A stretch of DNA of 20,286 nucleotides from positions 1-20,286 of the forward strand of contig WKLE02002886.1 in NCBI GenBank assembly GCA_014885115.2, written 5' to 3'. Below, in pieces: positions 7,460-18,900 of the stretch. Each line of letters starts with the position of its first letter. Positions within the stretch are counted from its first letter, which is position 1. Position numbers and translations under genes: made by a program. This DNA is from Asterionellopsis glacialis (taxonomy: Eukaryota; Bacillariophyta; Plagiogrammaphyceae; Rhaphoneidales; Asterionellopsidaceae). A model generated the notes under the pieces. It was not told where the DNA came from and searched no databases. It worked only from the letters and a program-made list of their open reading frames with translations.

Positions 7460-8348
7460 GAATGTTGCCTTTTGCTGACGTGACAATCTATAAAATATGA
7501 AAATGTAACACAACAATAAGCTTGAATGAAAAATGACAGTGAGAATTTCTTTTTTGGTTTTTATGTCGCACACACAAGAAGTATTGTGGTCGCTCAAGAA
7601 GAACAGTACTGTAATGCTGCTCACGCACAAAGAAAGCTTTATGTTGTGTCGTGTTCTGTTGGACTATCTGTATCCAGATTTCTGTCAAGAAAGAAGGGAA
7701 AGATCATGCCTGAGCATCGTTTCATCCATTAGTCTTGTCATCAGTCGTGTGTGTCACTGTGGCTCAGGCAACAAAAAAAATAAAACAGAGTTTGAAGGAA
7801 GGACACTCCTCAGACGTCATTGATAGGTCAAGTGAAAACTCTAACCCTATCAATGTAAGTGAATAATCAGAACGCGGTCTTGGTGTGACTGGAAGAAAAA
7901 AAATAAGAATGATGATGTCTTCTACTGTGTATCTGAAGTAGACCCCCCCAAAAGATTATTCATGACCCTCACACGCAGACACCCCGAAATGAGAGCAGTA
8001 GAAGCGAAGATGATCCTTATAGTAGTTTCCGTTGAACTATTTTCTTGGATGATAGCTCGAACTAGTACGAAGAGAGCTCTGTGTTCGAGGTAAATTGGAG
8101 ACCCCGCGTATTATTTTGTACCCCTTAAACTACTGCACATAGATTGTTCTCATGCGTGTATCGTAGACTTATTGCAAGAGGTCTTGATCGATTGGATGTA
8201 CGGTATGCATGTCCCTTTCAGAATGCTCTTCCATTTGAGTCGTTCTGGTTATTAATATTATAGCAGAGAATAGAGTTTTCCCTTTTGGCAAATGGCATTC
8301 AGTTTCAGGGTGTCTCTGTAAACGTCCATTATTTCGTTACTGTCCAAA
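7460..8348. other. Divergent promoter region of selenoprotein (-) and sorting nexin (+)
   Basis: About 890 bp lie between two divergent start codons. Any missing first exon of the selenoprotein gene would lie here; I tried minus-strand ATGs followed by GT donors and found no convincing one. It contains a 10-bp inverted repeat (7818-7855). Open stretches on both strands around 7488-7823 look like shadows or intron sequence, without family resemblance. Confidence 0.5.
7818..7855. repeat. Perfect 10-bp inverted repeat with 18-nt loop
   Basis: CATTGATAGG (7818-7827) is the exact reverse complement of CCTATCAATG (7846-7855). It lies in the divergent promoter of the selenoprotein and sorting-nexin genes. 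It lacks the AUGA/GA quartet and is not a SECIS. Confidence 0.8.
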
Positions 8349-11300
8349 ATGATGACAACCGCAAAAGATGAGAATCCTCCTACAGAATCGTTGTCACAAT
8401 CAGAGCAACAAGAAGAAGACCAACGGGAGCGGGATTCGCCATCATCCTCATTATCGTCCATGATGACCATGTTGACGAATCACATTCCATCCTCGCGACA
8501 GGAATGGTTCAAATATTTGTCCATTGTGATAATTCCTATAGTGGCAACTGGTCATTTAGGATCGTTATGTACATTTATCATTCGTTCCATATGGAACATC
8601 GTTTTAACTTGCATTGGTGTCATGTTGGGGCTCGGACTAGGTCTTGGATTAGCCACGCATGTTCATGATCGTTTGGAACATCTTTGGCAGTTGAATAATA
8701 TCAGTCGCGAAGGGGACAATGATGACTTTTTGAATGATTCCATGCCGACCACACCCGCTGCAACCACAAAACGAACGAGTCGAACGAGTGTCAGGAAAGA
8801 ACATCATCACAAGAATCCCAGCTACAGCAACAGCAACAATAGTCTCATTTCATCGGCGGCTACGGCGAGTTCCACAGGATCTACTGCAATGATGACTGCA
8901 TCATCATCAGCAACTACGACCACGACAAGTACCAGTGTCGACAATACGGTATATGCCTCTCTCATGACGAGTGCGGGGTATGATGTGTCCGATGGGATCC
9001 GTCGCGGACAAATTATACGGTCCACGTCTGATTTTTTTCAAAATTTTTATAAATTTACCAAACATGCAGATCCTCATACATGGATAGGACCGCAAATCAT
9101 GGCGGCACAATGGCCACATTTACCATCCCCTATACGGTACGAAATTGGACGATTCATTGAATTCCTCATGAGAGACTTTGTCGCTATATGGTATTGCATC
9201 GTCGATAGTGGGTGTCCCTACCGTAATGAAAAAGAACATCGGAAGGAGCAACTCAAGCAGCAACAAGACAGTAAGGGAACTCAAGATTCTTTCGAACCTG
9301 ATCAGGACGAACCACAAACTCAACAGCAGCAGCAGCAAACACAAAATCATCATCCTCATATAACTGGTCGTGCCATGGTATGGAGTACAGCTGTTCATCG
9401 TCCTATACCCATGATGAATGCCATGTACCATTCATTAGCTATAGTATTTGGTAATTTATCATCACGCGTAGAACATGTCAATATATTTCAACTATTACTC
9501 TTGAAATGGACCAAAGTATTAAGTCATTCCTTCAAGGTATACCGACAATTACATAAATCAGCATCTCAAAAATTACCACCATCATTATCAGCATCAACAT
9601 CACAAAAATCTTTGACTTCCTTACGACGATCCAATTCAACAACATCCGCACCAGGTACAGTAGCAAAAGAATCTACAACAGAAAGTACACGTAGTATTTA
9701 TGACAAGGATGACAACGACAATATCAACAATCTCCAGAGTAAAACCGACAATCGTATCAATAAGGATGATACTAGTACCAGTAACAACGCCACCACCACA
9801 CCAGTCGCACAAGAAGGGAACGACAATGATCAATACCACCAACAACAACAGCAACAAAAACGACGTCGTAAACGTCCTCATGTATCTGAAATGCAAATGG
9901 CAAAAGAATTTCTTTTAGCTGGTAAATTGCATCAAGCGATTACATTTGGTATGGATGTGCCTAGTTTACTATTTGCAGATGCAGATGGAAGAGATTGTGG
10001 TGTGGGTGGTGGAGATAAAACTAAAACGGCAAAGCCATCGTCGTCCTCAAACAATAACAACAACAATAAAGATGCGCAAGGTGCCTCTTCTCCTACTAAA
10101 TCATCATCACCATCAGCGACGACGACAACAACAACAACTGCTGAAGATATATTGGAACAACGTTTGTTTTCCACCAATATATTAAGTGAATGTGAATTGG
10201 ATTACAACCGTGTATTATCAAGTCGATTTGTTCGACTTTTATTACCACGAAGTGAATTTTCATCACCCATTATATCAACCCTAATGACCGAAATGTTAGC
10301 ATCATGTATCCTATGTCCCATCATGGGATTATTTGCAAAAGATTATGTCAATTCATGGATTTGTATGGGTATTGATATGACAAGTGGTGATAGTAGTAGT
10401 AAAGATTCCAAAGAAGCAAAAGCAAACAAAGAAAAAGGACCACAGGGGAGTGATGAAACAAATGCTTCAAAGGTAGAAAGGGAACAAGGAACAACAACAA
10501 CAACAGCACCTTTAAATACAGAAAGTTTTTCTGAATTAGATCATCGTGGTTCATTTGAAACAGAATTTGAAGACGATGACGACGACGACGATGATGAATT
10601 TGATGAAGAAATATTTCAGGAAAATGATGGTGAAGATGGACTCCAAAACGACGACACGAATCCTATGTTGTCATTAGAAGAGCAGAACAATACTATTGGA
10701 GAGAGTAGCATCGATGGAGAGAAAGAATTAATTGTACCCTTACTATCCGAGTCTCTGGCTGATTTACAGCGATATTTAGACTTTGATGAATGTCGAGAGG
10801 CACGAGCTCAAAGTTATGAACTTGACATTGATTGGGATGATCCCGGTTGTCAAGAAGCTGTTCGTCGTTTAGTATTGATATTGGAAGCTGCATTGCTAAA
10901 TGGATGTCGAAATCATCCAAGAAAGATGAAAAGGAAAGAAATGAATCATGACGACGATGACAATCACGACGTGAAAAATGATTGGATTGGTCCAGCGTCA
11001 AGTAATGATGACAACGATGACGATGCGTTGGATGACAAATATGACAAATCTACTTTGTTCGCCCAGCATCCTTCTTTGTCACAGGTACTCATGGAAATGA
11101 CTAGTGATATTGACATGTTTGAAAATCGAATCAATGCAGAAGAAAAGGATATGGGCGAAGACTACAATGATCATGACGACGACGATGCTTCACAGAACAA
11201 TGAACCAAGTCCTTGTCTTGATCACAATGCTTCGACTGTTGAATTGTCCACATTGCGTACACTTATTGCAGCGTGGCTTCATACAGGTCAGATCCATCAC

Positions 11301-14300
11301 ATCATGTCCATCCTATGTCGCGCACACCAAAGTGTCTTGATACCCTATTATCATAATTATGCATTACTTCGAAATGAACGAATCAACAAGGACTTTTTAA
11401 AACAATTAAAAGCCCTCGATGGAGTTGATGTTTTGGTCGATACCACTGCCGTTGTGTCGAACTCTGACTCGGAAGTCATTAGAAGCAGGACCAAGGTTGT
11501 GATCCTAAAGGACCAGGAACATCAAGGTATCTGCACAAATGACGTGCCTTTTGCTGAACAGCAAGAGTCTACGGCTGACATTAGGAATGAAGCTGTCATA
11601 TCAGATCTCCCAATGGAATCGCCTGATGTTTCACCGAATAAGAAGAAAAGTGATCTGCAGACTTCACCATCCACTGGAGGTGGTTCGCCCTTGTTCAAGG
11701 CAAGTTTAACTGGTAGTGTCTTGGATGTGAAAGATAAGTTTTCAAGACTAATGGGAGAAAACGCCAAGGCAGGGCATGCTGTAAACCCGCACTCAGCTGA
11801 ACTTAGTGGACTGGGCACAGCATCAGCTGTCGCCCTTAGTCAACGTTTTTACACTGGCTCGTCTACTCCAAAATATATCGACTTTAATCGAAACGAAGCT
11901 TGGGCAGGAAGTCTACGGTCTGAACGGATACGCAAATTGCAGTCATGGGCGGCTGCTACAGCTCCGTCAAAAGAAAGGGATTCTCCAGAGGTAATTTACA
12001 GGAAAAATGGTATTGCAGAGCGAGACGTTCTGGTGTTTCTCGATGTTCATAGACTTGCCCGGCTTTTCTACGCAAATACAAGTTTGATTTCGATCCGCAA
12101 TGGGGTAAGACGGAACGAGCCATTGTCTGAAAACATTTCACAAAATAAAGATGAGCGAACATATATTTCTCTATTGGCTGTTGAACCTGTTTGTCCACGA
12201 CGAAGAATTGAAGTACCAGACGACGACTCATCGTTCTTGCTTCGTGCTCAGGTAAGTCCAACTCATCACTTTGTGAAGCTTCTCGTGATGATCCGTTTTG
12301 TCATATTTTATATTCAATCGCATGTATTGCCTTTCCTCCTCTTTACTTTAGACTCGAACACTCAACCCCGTCGGAGTCCATCGAGACCAACGCATACACG
12401 ATCTAAGTTACTTATGCTTTGCCGCCATATATGAGGAACCGGCTTCTATTCCAGGAGACACACGCTATCGTGGTGGGCGGTATATTCGAAACTGTTTAAT
12501 GCGTTACTTTCCGAATGGCCGCAATGCTTCCATTTCTATTTCACCTGATGCACGAAAGCTTGACAATAGAAAGCACGCCGTTCCAGACGACGTTGGTAAC
12601 TTTACAGATAGAACAGCTACCCCTGTTCTATCCCAAAGTTTTCTACGAGAGCGTTACATATGTAAAAAATGGTACCAAAAAGGAGCTGCTCCACGATCGA
12701 GTTCGATTTTGACCAGTACAACTATGGAAGCCACAGACTTTTCGGCTACACCACGCTCAGGAAAGGCGATTGACTTTGCCTACCGAATGTCTCTATTTGA
12801 ATACCCAACAGTTGACTTGGGAGGGAAGAAGTTTATGGTACGGGATTCAGCTGCGGAAGGGCCACATCGAACGGATGCCAGTGCACTAGAAATAAGTGAT
12901 CCTTCTCTTAGTGTTGCTTTGATTGTGATTGGAAATGAGTTGGGATCACCGTCCAATAGCAACACTGCTAAAGCCGAAGAGCAAACAATTGACAAAACAA
13001 GCCATCCAAGTAATATAGAAATGGGAGCAGATGGATATCCCATTTTGTGGTTGAAATCAAAAACCAAAGAAGGTGTCGTTGTCAAACCATATCGTACATC
13101 CTATGTACGTGCAGCATTGCTGATTTCATCGACAAGACAAGATGCTCAAATGAAGGTAAGAGATTCTCTTTGTGCATTTCGTATTATGACATGTATAAAA
13201 ATACCACCCCTAACTGATTACGTGTGGAATTGCAATTGCGTCAGTGCTTGGTGAAATGTATATGTTCAGGTTCGGCAAGAGATGCAACGAAGGAACGGAT
13301 TGAAGAAGAACTTTGGCCAACTTTCAAGCTATTAGAGTATGCCAGCAGCCCTGTACCGGATAAGCAGTCTACACTATTGCGGGATTTAAAATTTGGCATC
13401 AATCATATTGATAGAGATCAACTTCGTCGCAATGGTTTGCTCGTTCCACGTTACCCAACCGTGATCCAATCAATCGACGCAGTTGTAGAAGAAGCTGTCC
13501 ACGCAAAAGACGCTGTTGGTGTTTCAGTGGGAGGAGTTGCACCAAATAGTATGCTTTACAAAATTCGAGTTGTTGCAACAGTTACATTAGATGTGGAAGA
13601 AGGTGACATTTCAATACTGAAGAACTATTATTCCTCTGACAGTGGAGACGTGACAGATAGCACCGACGATCATCAAAATGTACTATTTCGTGAAGAGTGG
13701 GTGGTTTACCGTTCTTACAAGGAATTCACCCATTTACACAAGCACTTGAAGAGTCAAGTTTCGCCATCAGAAACCTTTGCAGCGCAAGCTAGTGCCCGGC
13801 GACTCGTCGATGCTGCCACAGCAGCCTTTACTCATGGAGGAGGAGGGACAACGAACGCATTGCATCGGAATCGAAAGGCGTTGATTCCATCCTTGGGACA
13901 GGCAAACAAGGCAGGTGCGTTGGAATTCACTGCCAAAGCAATCCAAAAGAGACAAAAGATTCTTGATGGGTACTTAGAACATCTTTTGTCGCCAACGAAT
14001 ATGTTAAAGAGATGTCCTGAAGTGTTACTTTTTATTGGTGCATTCAATGCCTTCCCACCAGAAGTTCGAACGGGAGCAGGTCCTGTAACCATTGCTGCTG
14101 ATTCCCTTGGTCGTACTGAAATGGTCCGTACTGTTGTGAAAGTTACAAAAGAAGATCCAAATGAAGTTATCCTAATATCATCAGGGGAGAAATACATTGA
14201 AAGCGAGACTTCAAATCCAAGAAAGGTTGACAACACGAATCAATCTAACAAGGAAATAGCTATTACTCCTAGTCTTCGTGATGAGAAAAGTGCTTCAAAT

Positions 14301-14975
14301 CTAGATGTAGGGCTATCGCCGTCTCCTCATGCAATGACTGATAGTGGTGGTGGTAGTGAAGCAATAACTTCTGGTTCTTCTACTTTGAACGGGAGCCATA
14401 ATACACGCAATAAGAAAAGAAAAATACATATGAAACCTGCAATAAAGGCCAAAATAGAAAAGGTTCCTTTGGGTCAAGTGCGCAATGCACTGTTTGAATT
14501 GGTACGATATCAATTTGATTTTGATAATGCATCATTCTTTCGTTCACGTATGTTTTCTGCTTTGAAAACCATGTCCTTCGCTGTAACAAGTTCATCCGAA
14601 TTTCGTAAAATGTTATATGAAGCCCATGTGAAGCATGTCAATCCTGATGCACTTGGTGGTCTCGTAAAAATGCTATTAGATATATTATGGCCTGATGGTG
14701 TGTTTTTCGACTCGAAACCACCACTAACACCTAGAGAGAGTCAAACTCTTTCGGACGAAACACTCCAAAAGCTGACATCGATATTCCCGGAACAACTTCA
14801 AAGTGTATTGGGACAAGAGATTACGAACGATGGCATGGAAATGTTACATGAAATGTTACAAAATCGATTAGTTTTGCGGAGCATGGCATACATGCTATTT
14901 GATTTAATGTGGCTGGAAATATTCCCTGAACTTCAAGATGTATTGACGGGTGGGTCAGTTCTTGATATAGATTAA
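8349..14975 (+). CDS. Large PXA-PX-Nexin_C sorting nexin (Mdm1/SNX13/SNX14-like)
   Basis: Exons are 8349-12251, 12352-13155 and 13245-14975; introns are 12252-12351 (GTAAGT..TTTAG) and 13156-13244 (GTAAGA..GTCAG), both phase 0. The product is 2145 residues. It begins with a polar segment and then two adjacent hydrophobic spans (about 54-104), a likely ER hairpin anchor. A PXA domain follows (about 260-680, with RDFVAIWYCIVDSGCPY at 275-291 and a second part near 625-675), split by Gln/Ser/Asn inserts. Strongly acidic low-complexity runs come next. A helical region near 965-1025 sits where the family carries an RGS domain, but I cannot assign it. A PX domain lies at about 1672-1837 (VVYRSYKEF is the R..F phosphoinositide-binding strand), and Nexin_C at about 1976-2136 (WPDGVFF, LQN, LFDLMWLEIFPEL). 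Family members tether ER to other organelles and handle lipids. At roughly twice the length of SNX13/14, it is inflated by inserts and an unassigned block at about 1310-1670. Confidence 0.9.
10569..10614 (+). repeat. GAC/GAT/GAA acidic tract in the sorting nexin
   Basis: A run of GAC, GAT and GAA codons encodes an almost pure Asp/Glu stretch. It is one of several (also near 10948-11034 and 11154-11187) that separate the PXA region from the rest. The tract stays in frame, so it is probably tolerated as a disordered linker. Confidence 0.75.
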
Positions 14976-15148
14976 AATAATAGACAACTAGTACTATTCA
15001 TAGCTTTCTACATCTATTTGTCACCTGCTGCATCGGCATCTAGCACATTTGTCGCCACAGCTGGAGCAGGATTTGATACAGTAGACTTCCCTCTAGTTGT
15101 CTAAATAATATTTGACGACCGGCCAATAGAATTGAACTCATGGAAGCC

Positions 15149-15172
15149 ACTGTCACCTGCTTGTGTGACAGT
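15149..15172. repeat. 8-bp hairpin ACTGTCAC/GTGACAGT
   Basis: ACTGTCAC (15149-15156) pairs with GTGACAGT (15165-15172) over an 8-nt loop, about 175 bp past the sorting-nexin stop. It is likely within a 3' UTR; function unknown. Confidence 0.7.
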
Positions 15173-15305
15173 TCACACATTTTACGAGGAGTTCTAAATC
15201 CATTTCAACGCTCCTTTCATCAGAATTGTATTATGAATTTACGAGATTCTCACTGATACGCCGGCGACATGACAAGAAAATAAGGAAAAAATGCTGTAGG
15301 CTCTA

Positions 15306-15362
15306 GTACTGTATCGAACACATGAACTGGACACCCTCTTAAGTCTCAACCTGATACAGTAC
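15306..15362. repeat. 10-bp inverted repeat GTACTGTATC/GATACAGTAC
   Basis: The arms at 15306-15315 and 15353-15362 are exact reverse complements with a 37-nt spacer. It lies in the convergent intergenic region; function unknown. Confidence 0.75.
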
Positions 15363-15506
15363 CATTAAATACAGAACCTGCTTTGAAATCCTCACAATTC
15401 CTCTCTACTTAGTGTATTCATATTATAATACTCGTACATAATATTATTATTTATCGTGCAAGACTTCAAAAGATCAATAAAAAAATCTAACCGGAATTCG
15501 CTCACA

Positions 15507-15524
15507 CGACGCAAATCGGCGTCG
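15507..15524. repeat. GC-rich 6-bp hairpin CGACGC/GCGTCG
   Basis: The arms at 15507-15512 and 15519-15524 pair over an AAATCG loop, in an otherwise AT-rich stretch and about 30 bp after a run of A. Such a hairpin could form on either strand's transcript. Confidence 0.6.
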
Positions 15525-15913
15525 CGTCCCCTGAACTTCCTATTGATTCGTGAAAAATGAACATTAGATGACCCTTCACACTACATACAAATTCTACATC
15601 TTTTTCGTGATCAATAACACTCAACATCCACGTCAAAGTTTGAAGGGAAAACCGAATATTAGGAATAGGCTAAGTCATGGAATAATGATCCAGTTACATG
15701 GAGAAGCAAAGGCATCATTAGAATTTGTAGCAAGAAATTGTTTCAAAAGTCACTAAACGTATGAATTCTTCATAAACAATAATGTGGACAGAAATGATAC
15801 AATGAAAACGCATTTTCTGTTGAATTCTGCTTTTAATGATATTTCCTATTTGCCTGTGATTGTACATTTTTTTTGTTTTATCAAACTATTACTTAATATG
15901 AGACCTCTAATAT

Positions 15914-18900
15914 CTAGTATGCTGCTTTTTCAATAGTCGCCATGAGACTCTGGGAAACTGATGCACATGTATCGGGGCAATTTGTAGCTGCCGAGAAACA
16001 TAAAAGCATTAGGTCCTGCTCGTAGACCTTTTGCATCGCACGTACATTATCTGGCAAGGTAGCGTAAGTCTGCAACAAACCCAATGCACTCCTTTGAAGA
16101 TTCTCATCGTCAAGATGCCGTTTCATGGCAACAATTAGGATACTCAATGTCAGCTCTCTCATCGCCGAGGATACGCCACTTCGGTTATCCATCACAATGT
16201 TAGACAAGGCATCAAATGCATGTGCCGCTACTTGTGTATCACTGACGTTAATCCATGTCGAATAAAGAATGGCATCTTCTGCTCCAGCATCACGAACAGC
16301 AGCCCTATTTTTAGAGACCCGGGCCATGCTTTTGATAGTGACCAAAACATCATTCTGTAAAAGAATTGATTCGGGATGTCGTGTCATTGCATTAACAACC
16401 GCCTCGATGGCACCTCGTTCGCCAATCACTTGACCACCACCAGAACGCTGACTCAACATGTAGAAAATAGAGCAACCATATGATTGAACGTCATGCGAAT
16501 CAATCTGGTGTTTCATTGACTTGACAATCAACTCGCAACCGTTACAATTCACAAACTGAACTTGGTATGGTTTTTGCTGTTTGCAAAGAACCAACAACAT
16601 ATTGAGACCTACAGTTTGGACGTCGAGATCATCAAGATGTTGGTCCAACATGGGTAAGACAGCTTGGAATAGGTCAGTCGATACATTTCTTAGAATGTCA
16701 TCACTAACTTTCGGCAGTATCCCTATAAGAATACGACACGGGAAGCCCACAAGACGTTCATGGGTACTATGTACCATCATTAAACGGCAAAGATGATTAA
16801 GCAGCGCCGGACCAAGACCAGTGTCTACTAAGGCTTCTATGTCTGCATCCACTAACGTTTCAAAAATGGATAAAATGTCCATTTGAATTGTCGCATTCAT
16901 CAAAAATTCATCCAAGCACCGCAACAGAAGTGGAATGGATTTCCCTAGCTCCTTGGCGACAACATTTGCTCCAGTACCGCTCGTTGACATGGCAGCAAGA
17001 GTGGATGTTGTACGAGATATTTCTTGTTCGTCGCTGCTTTTCAGACTAGCGAGTAATGGGGACACACCTGCAGCTGTACTCTCTCCATCTAGATTTGTTG
17101 AGTTTTGGCAGGAGATGATATCCGCCAAGACTGACGGGTCAACACCTTTTAGTGTTTTCCGACGTAGCTTTCTTACGAAGCCCTCAGGATGATTCTTGCG
17201 GATTTCAGCAATCTGTTCTCGAACTCCAGATTCTCGTGGAAACCAAGTATCTAAGGATTCTTTCGCTTCGGCTCTATCGCTTTGGAATAACTCGTCGTAC
17301 AGATGCCCCCACCCATCGCACAAGATCCACTTGGGATTCAGAGGGAATGTGTATCCCTCTTTGATTTTCTCACTAAGGAAATCTTGGACACCTTTAGGGT
17401 CCATATACTTCCAATGCTCAGGTAAGGAATCAGAAATGACAAGGAATTCATCATCCAGATCCTGTGGGAAGTAATAATTGAAACACTCCGCACCGTGTCT
17501 GACAGCACCATTTCGAATCTCGCCACTTGCAAGAGTATTCGCTGCTTTTTCCATGATGGAATAGGATGCAGGGTCTCCAAAACCTGTTGGGAGTAAAGAA
17601 TGAAGGTAATGATTTAAGAGTGATGAATATAAAATGAACAATAAAAAACACCAAAATGGATAAGAGATGAAAACGTACCAAATCGAGGCATGACAGGATG
17701 AATATCTTCACCCTCCCATGGGTTTTCTATTACTTCCAACCAACGACTTGTCCAACTTTCTGGCCCTGGATTCGCAAGGATATCTCGAATTCTATTCACG
17801 CTCCATTTTAACACATCTATTTGATCAGATGGGAGTGGCTGGTGAAAGGAAATACGTTGAGATCCCACCAGGAAAGCATCAAAATCAGAAACAACCGGGA
17901 AAACGCGATTGTGTTCTTCGTAGGCCATGAGTAATTCGAATGGATTCATTGCTGTGTCAGTATCCAAATCCGCGTATTGCCATCTGTAAAAAGAGAATGA
18001 CGTTTCAAAAGTTTATACCAACAGTGTGTCAATGGATGTGTATCAAGAAATATGAGAAACAAACACAAAATAAGGAGATGCGCATACATTGTTGGCAGTA
18101 TACTTACAAAACAGCCCTGGGATTACCGTCTATCGGGGGAGAACAGAGGGATCCGATATTTTTATCCTGAAATGCAGGAATTGAGGGTCGTCCACCATCG
18201 TATTGAGACCCTTTTGGTCTACTAATATCTTGTTGGACGATGTAGGCCTCCCAAAATAATCGAACCGGAACCTCAATGCCGTAACAGTGAGGTGCATAGT
18301 CGTCGATATCTCGGATGGTTGGATTATCCATTTCGTATGCCAATGCATTTTGAACTTCCTCCCAATTGAATTCTCCCGTCATATCTCCACCTGTCGATAA
18401 ATCTGGAATGCTTTGAATCATGCTTTTAGCGGTTGCTACTGACAACATCATATCTTCACAAACTTGTTCTAGAACGGATGCCACCGAGTCTCTTGCTACA
18501 GCAGTGGAATAGAAAATTCTCAGGGTATCAGTTGTGGACAAGGTTTTAATTTTGGTTTTGTGGTGATTCTCACTAATTTGCAAAAAGGGGACAAAAGCGG
18601 ACAGCTTGCCTCTCTTGGCAGATTTTCCTTTAATGTCCAATCCCTTCCCAACCGCTTCACCTGTCATCATCTTGCGGATAGCATCTGTACTGGTCGGACG
18701 GAATATAGCAAAGAGTGATGCTCTTGCAGTGCTTTGAAGTCGAGGGTTCACTGGGAATCCACGTTTCGATAATGTCATGATGAGACTTCTTCGGTTCTCA
18801 TTCGCTATGACACGTTCATCCCGAATTTGTTTCACTCCTGTGATGTAATCAAGAATTTGTCGTCGCGGATCTGTCTGGTGAAAGGAAGCACCCCAATGTC

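Larger units (their letters stand above)
14976..15913. other. Convergent intergenic region, no gene seen
   Basis: About 940 bp lie between the stops of the sorting nexin (+) and the DEP-domain gene (-). It holds three hairpins (listed separately) and an AATAAA at 15476-15481 on +. A 62-codon plus-strand open frame at 15568-15756 resembles nothing I know. No RNA gene with tRNA-like boxes was recognised. Confidence 0.6.

Noticed and set aside
7280..7630. Minus-strand open frame with non-ATG start and a hydrophobic N-terminus
   Set aside because: Its 5' half looks like intron or leader with a polypyrimidine tract, and its 3' half is exon 1 of the selenoprotein; the apparent stop lies in the intron.
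14976..15104. In-frame open extension after the sorting-nexin TAA (42 codons), possible readthrough
   Set aside because: The length is not unusual by chance, and Nexin_C already ends at the expected place.
15568..15756. 62-codon plus-strand ORF
   Set aside because: It has no recognisable motif, lies in a convergent gap, and has composition like its surroundings.
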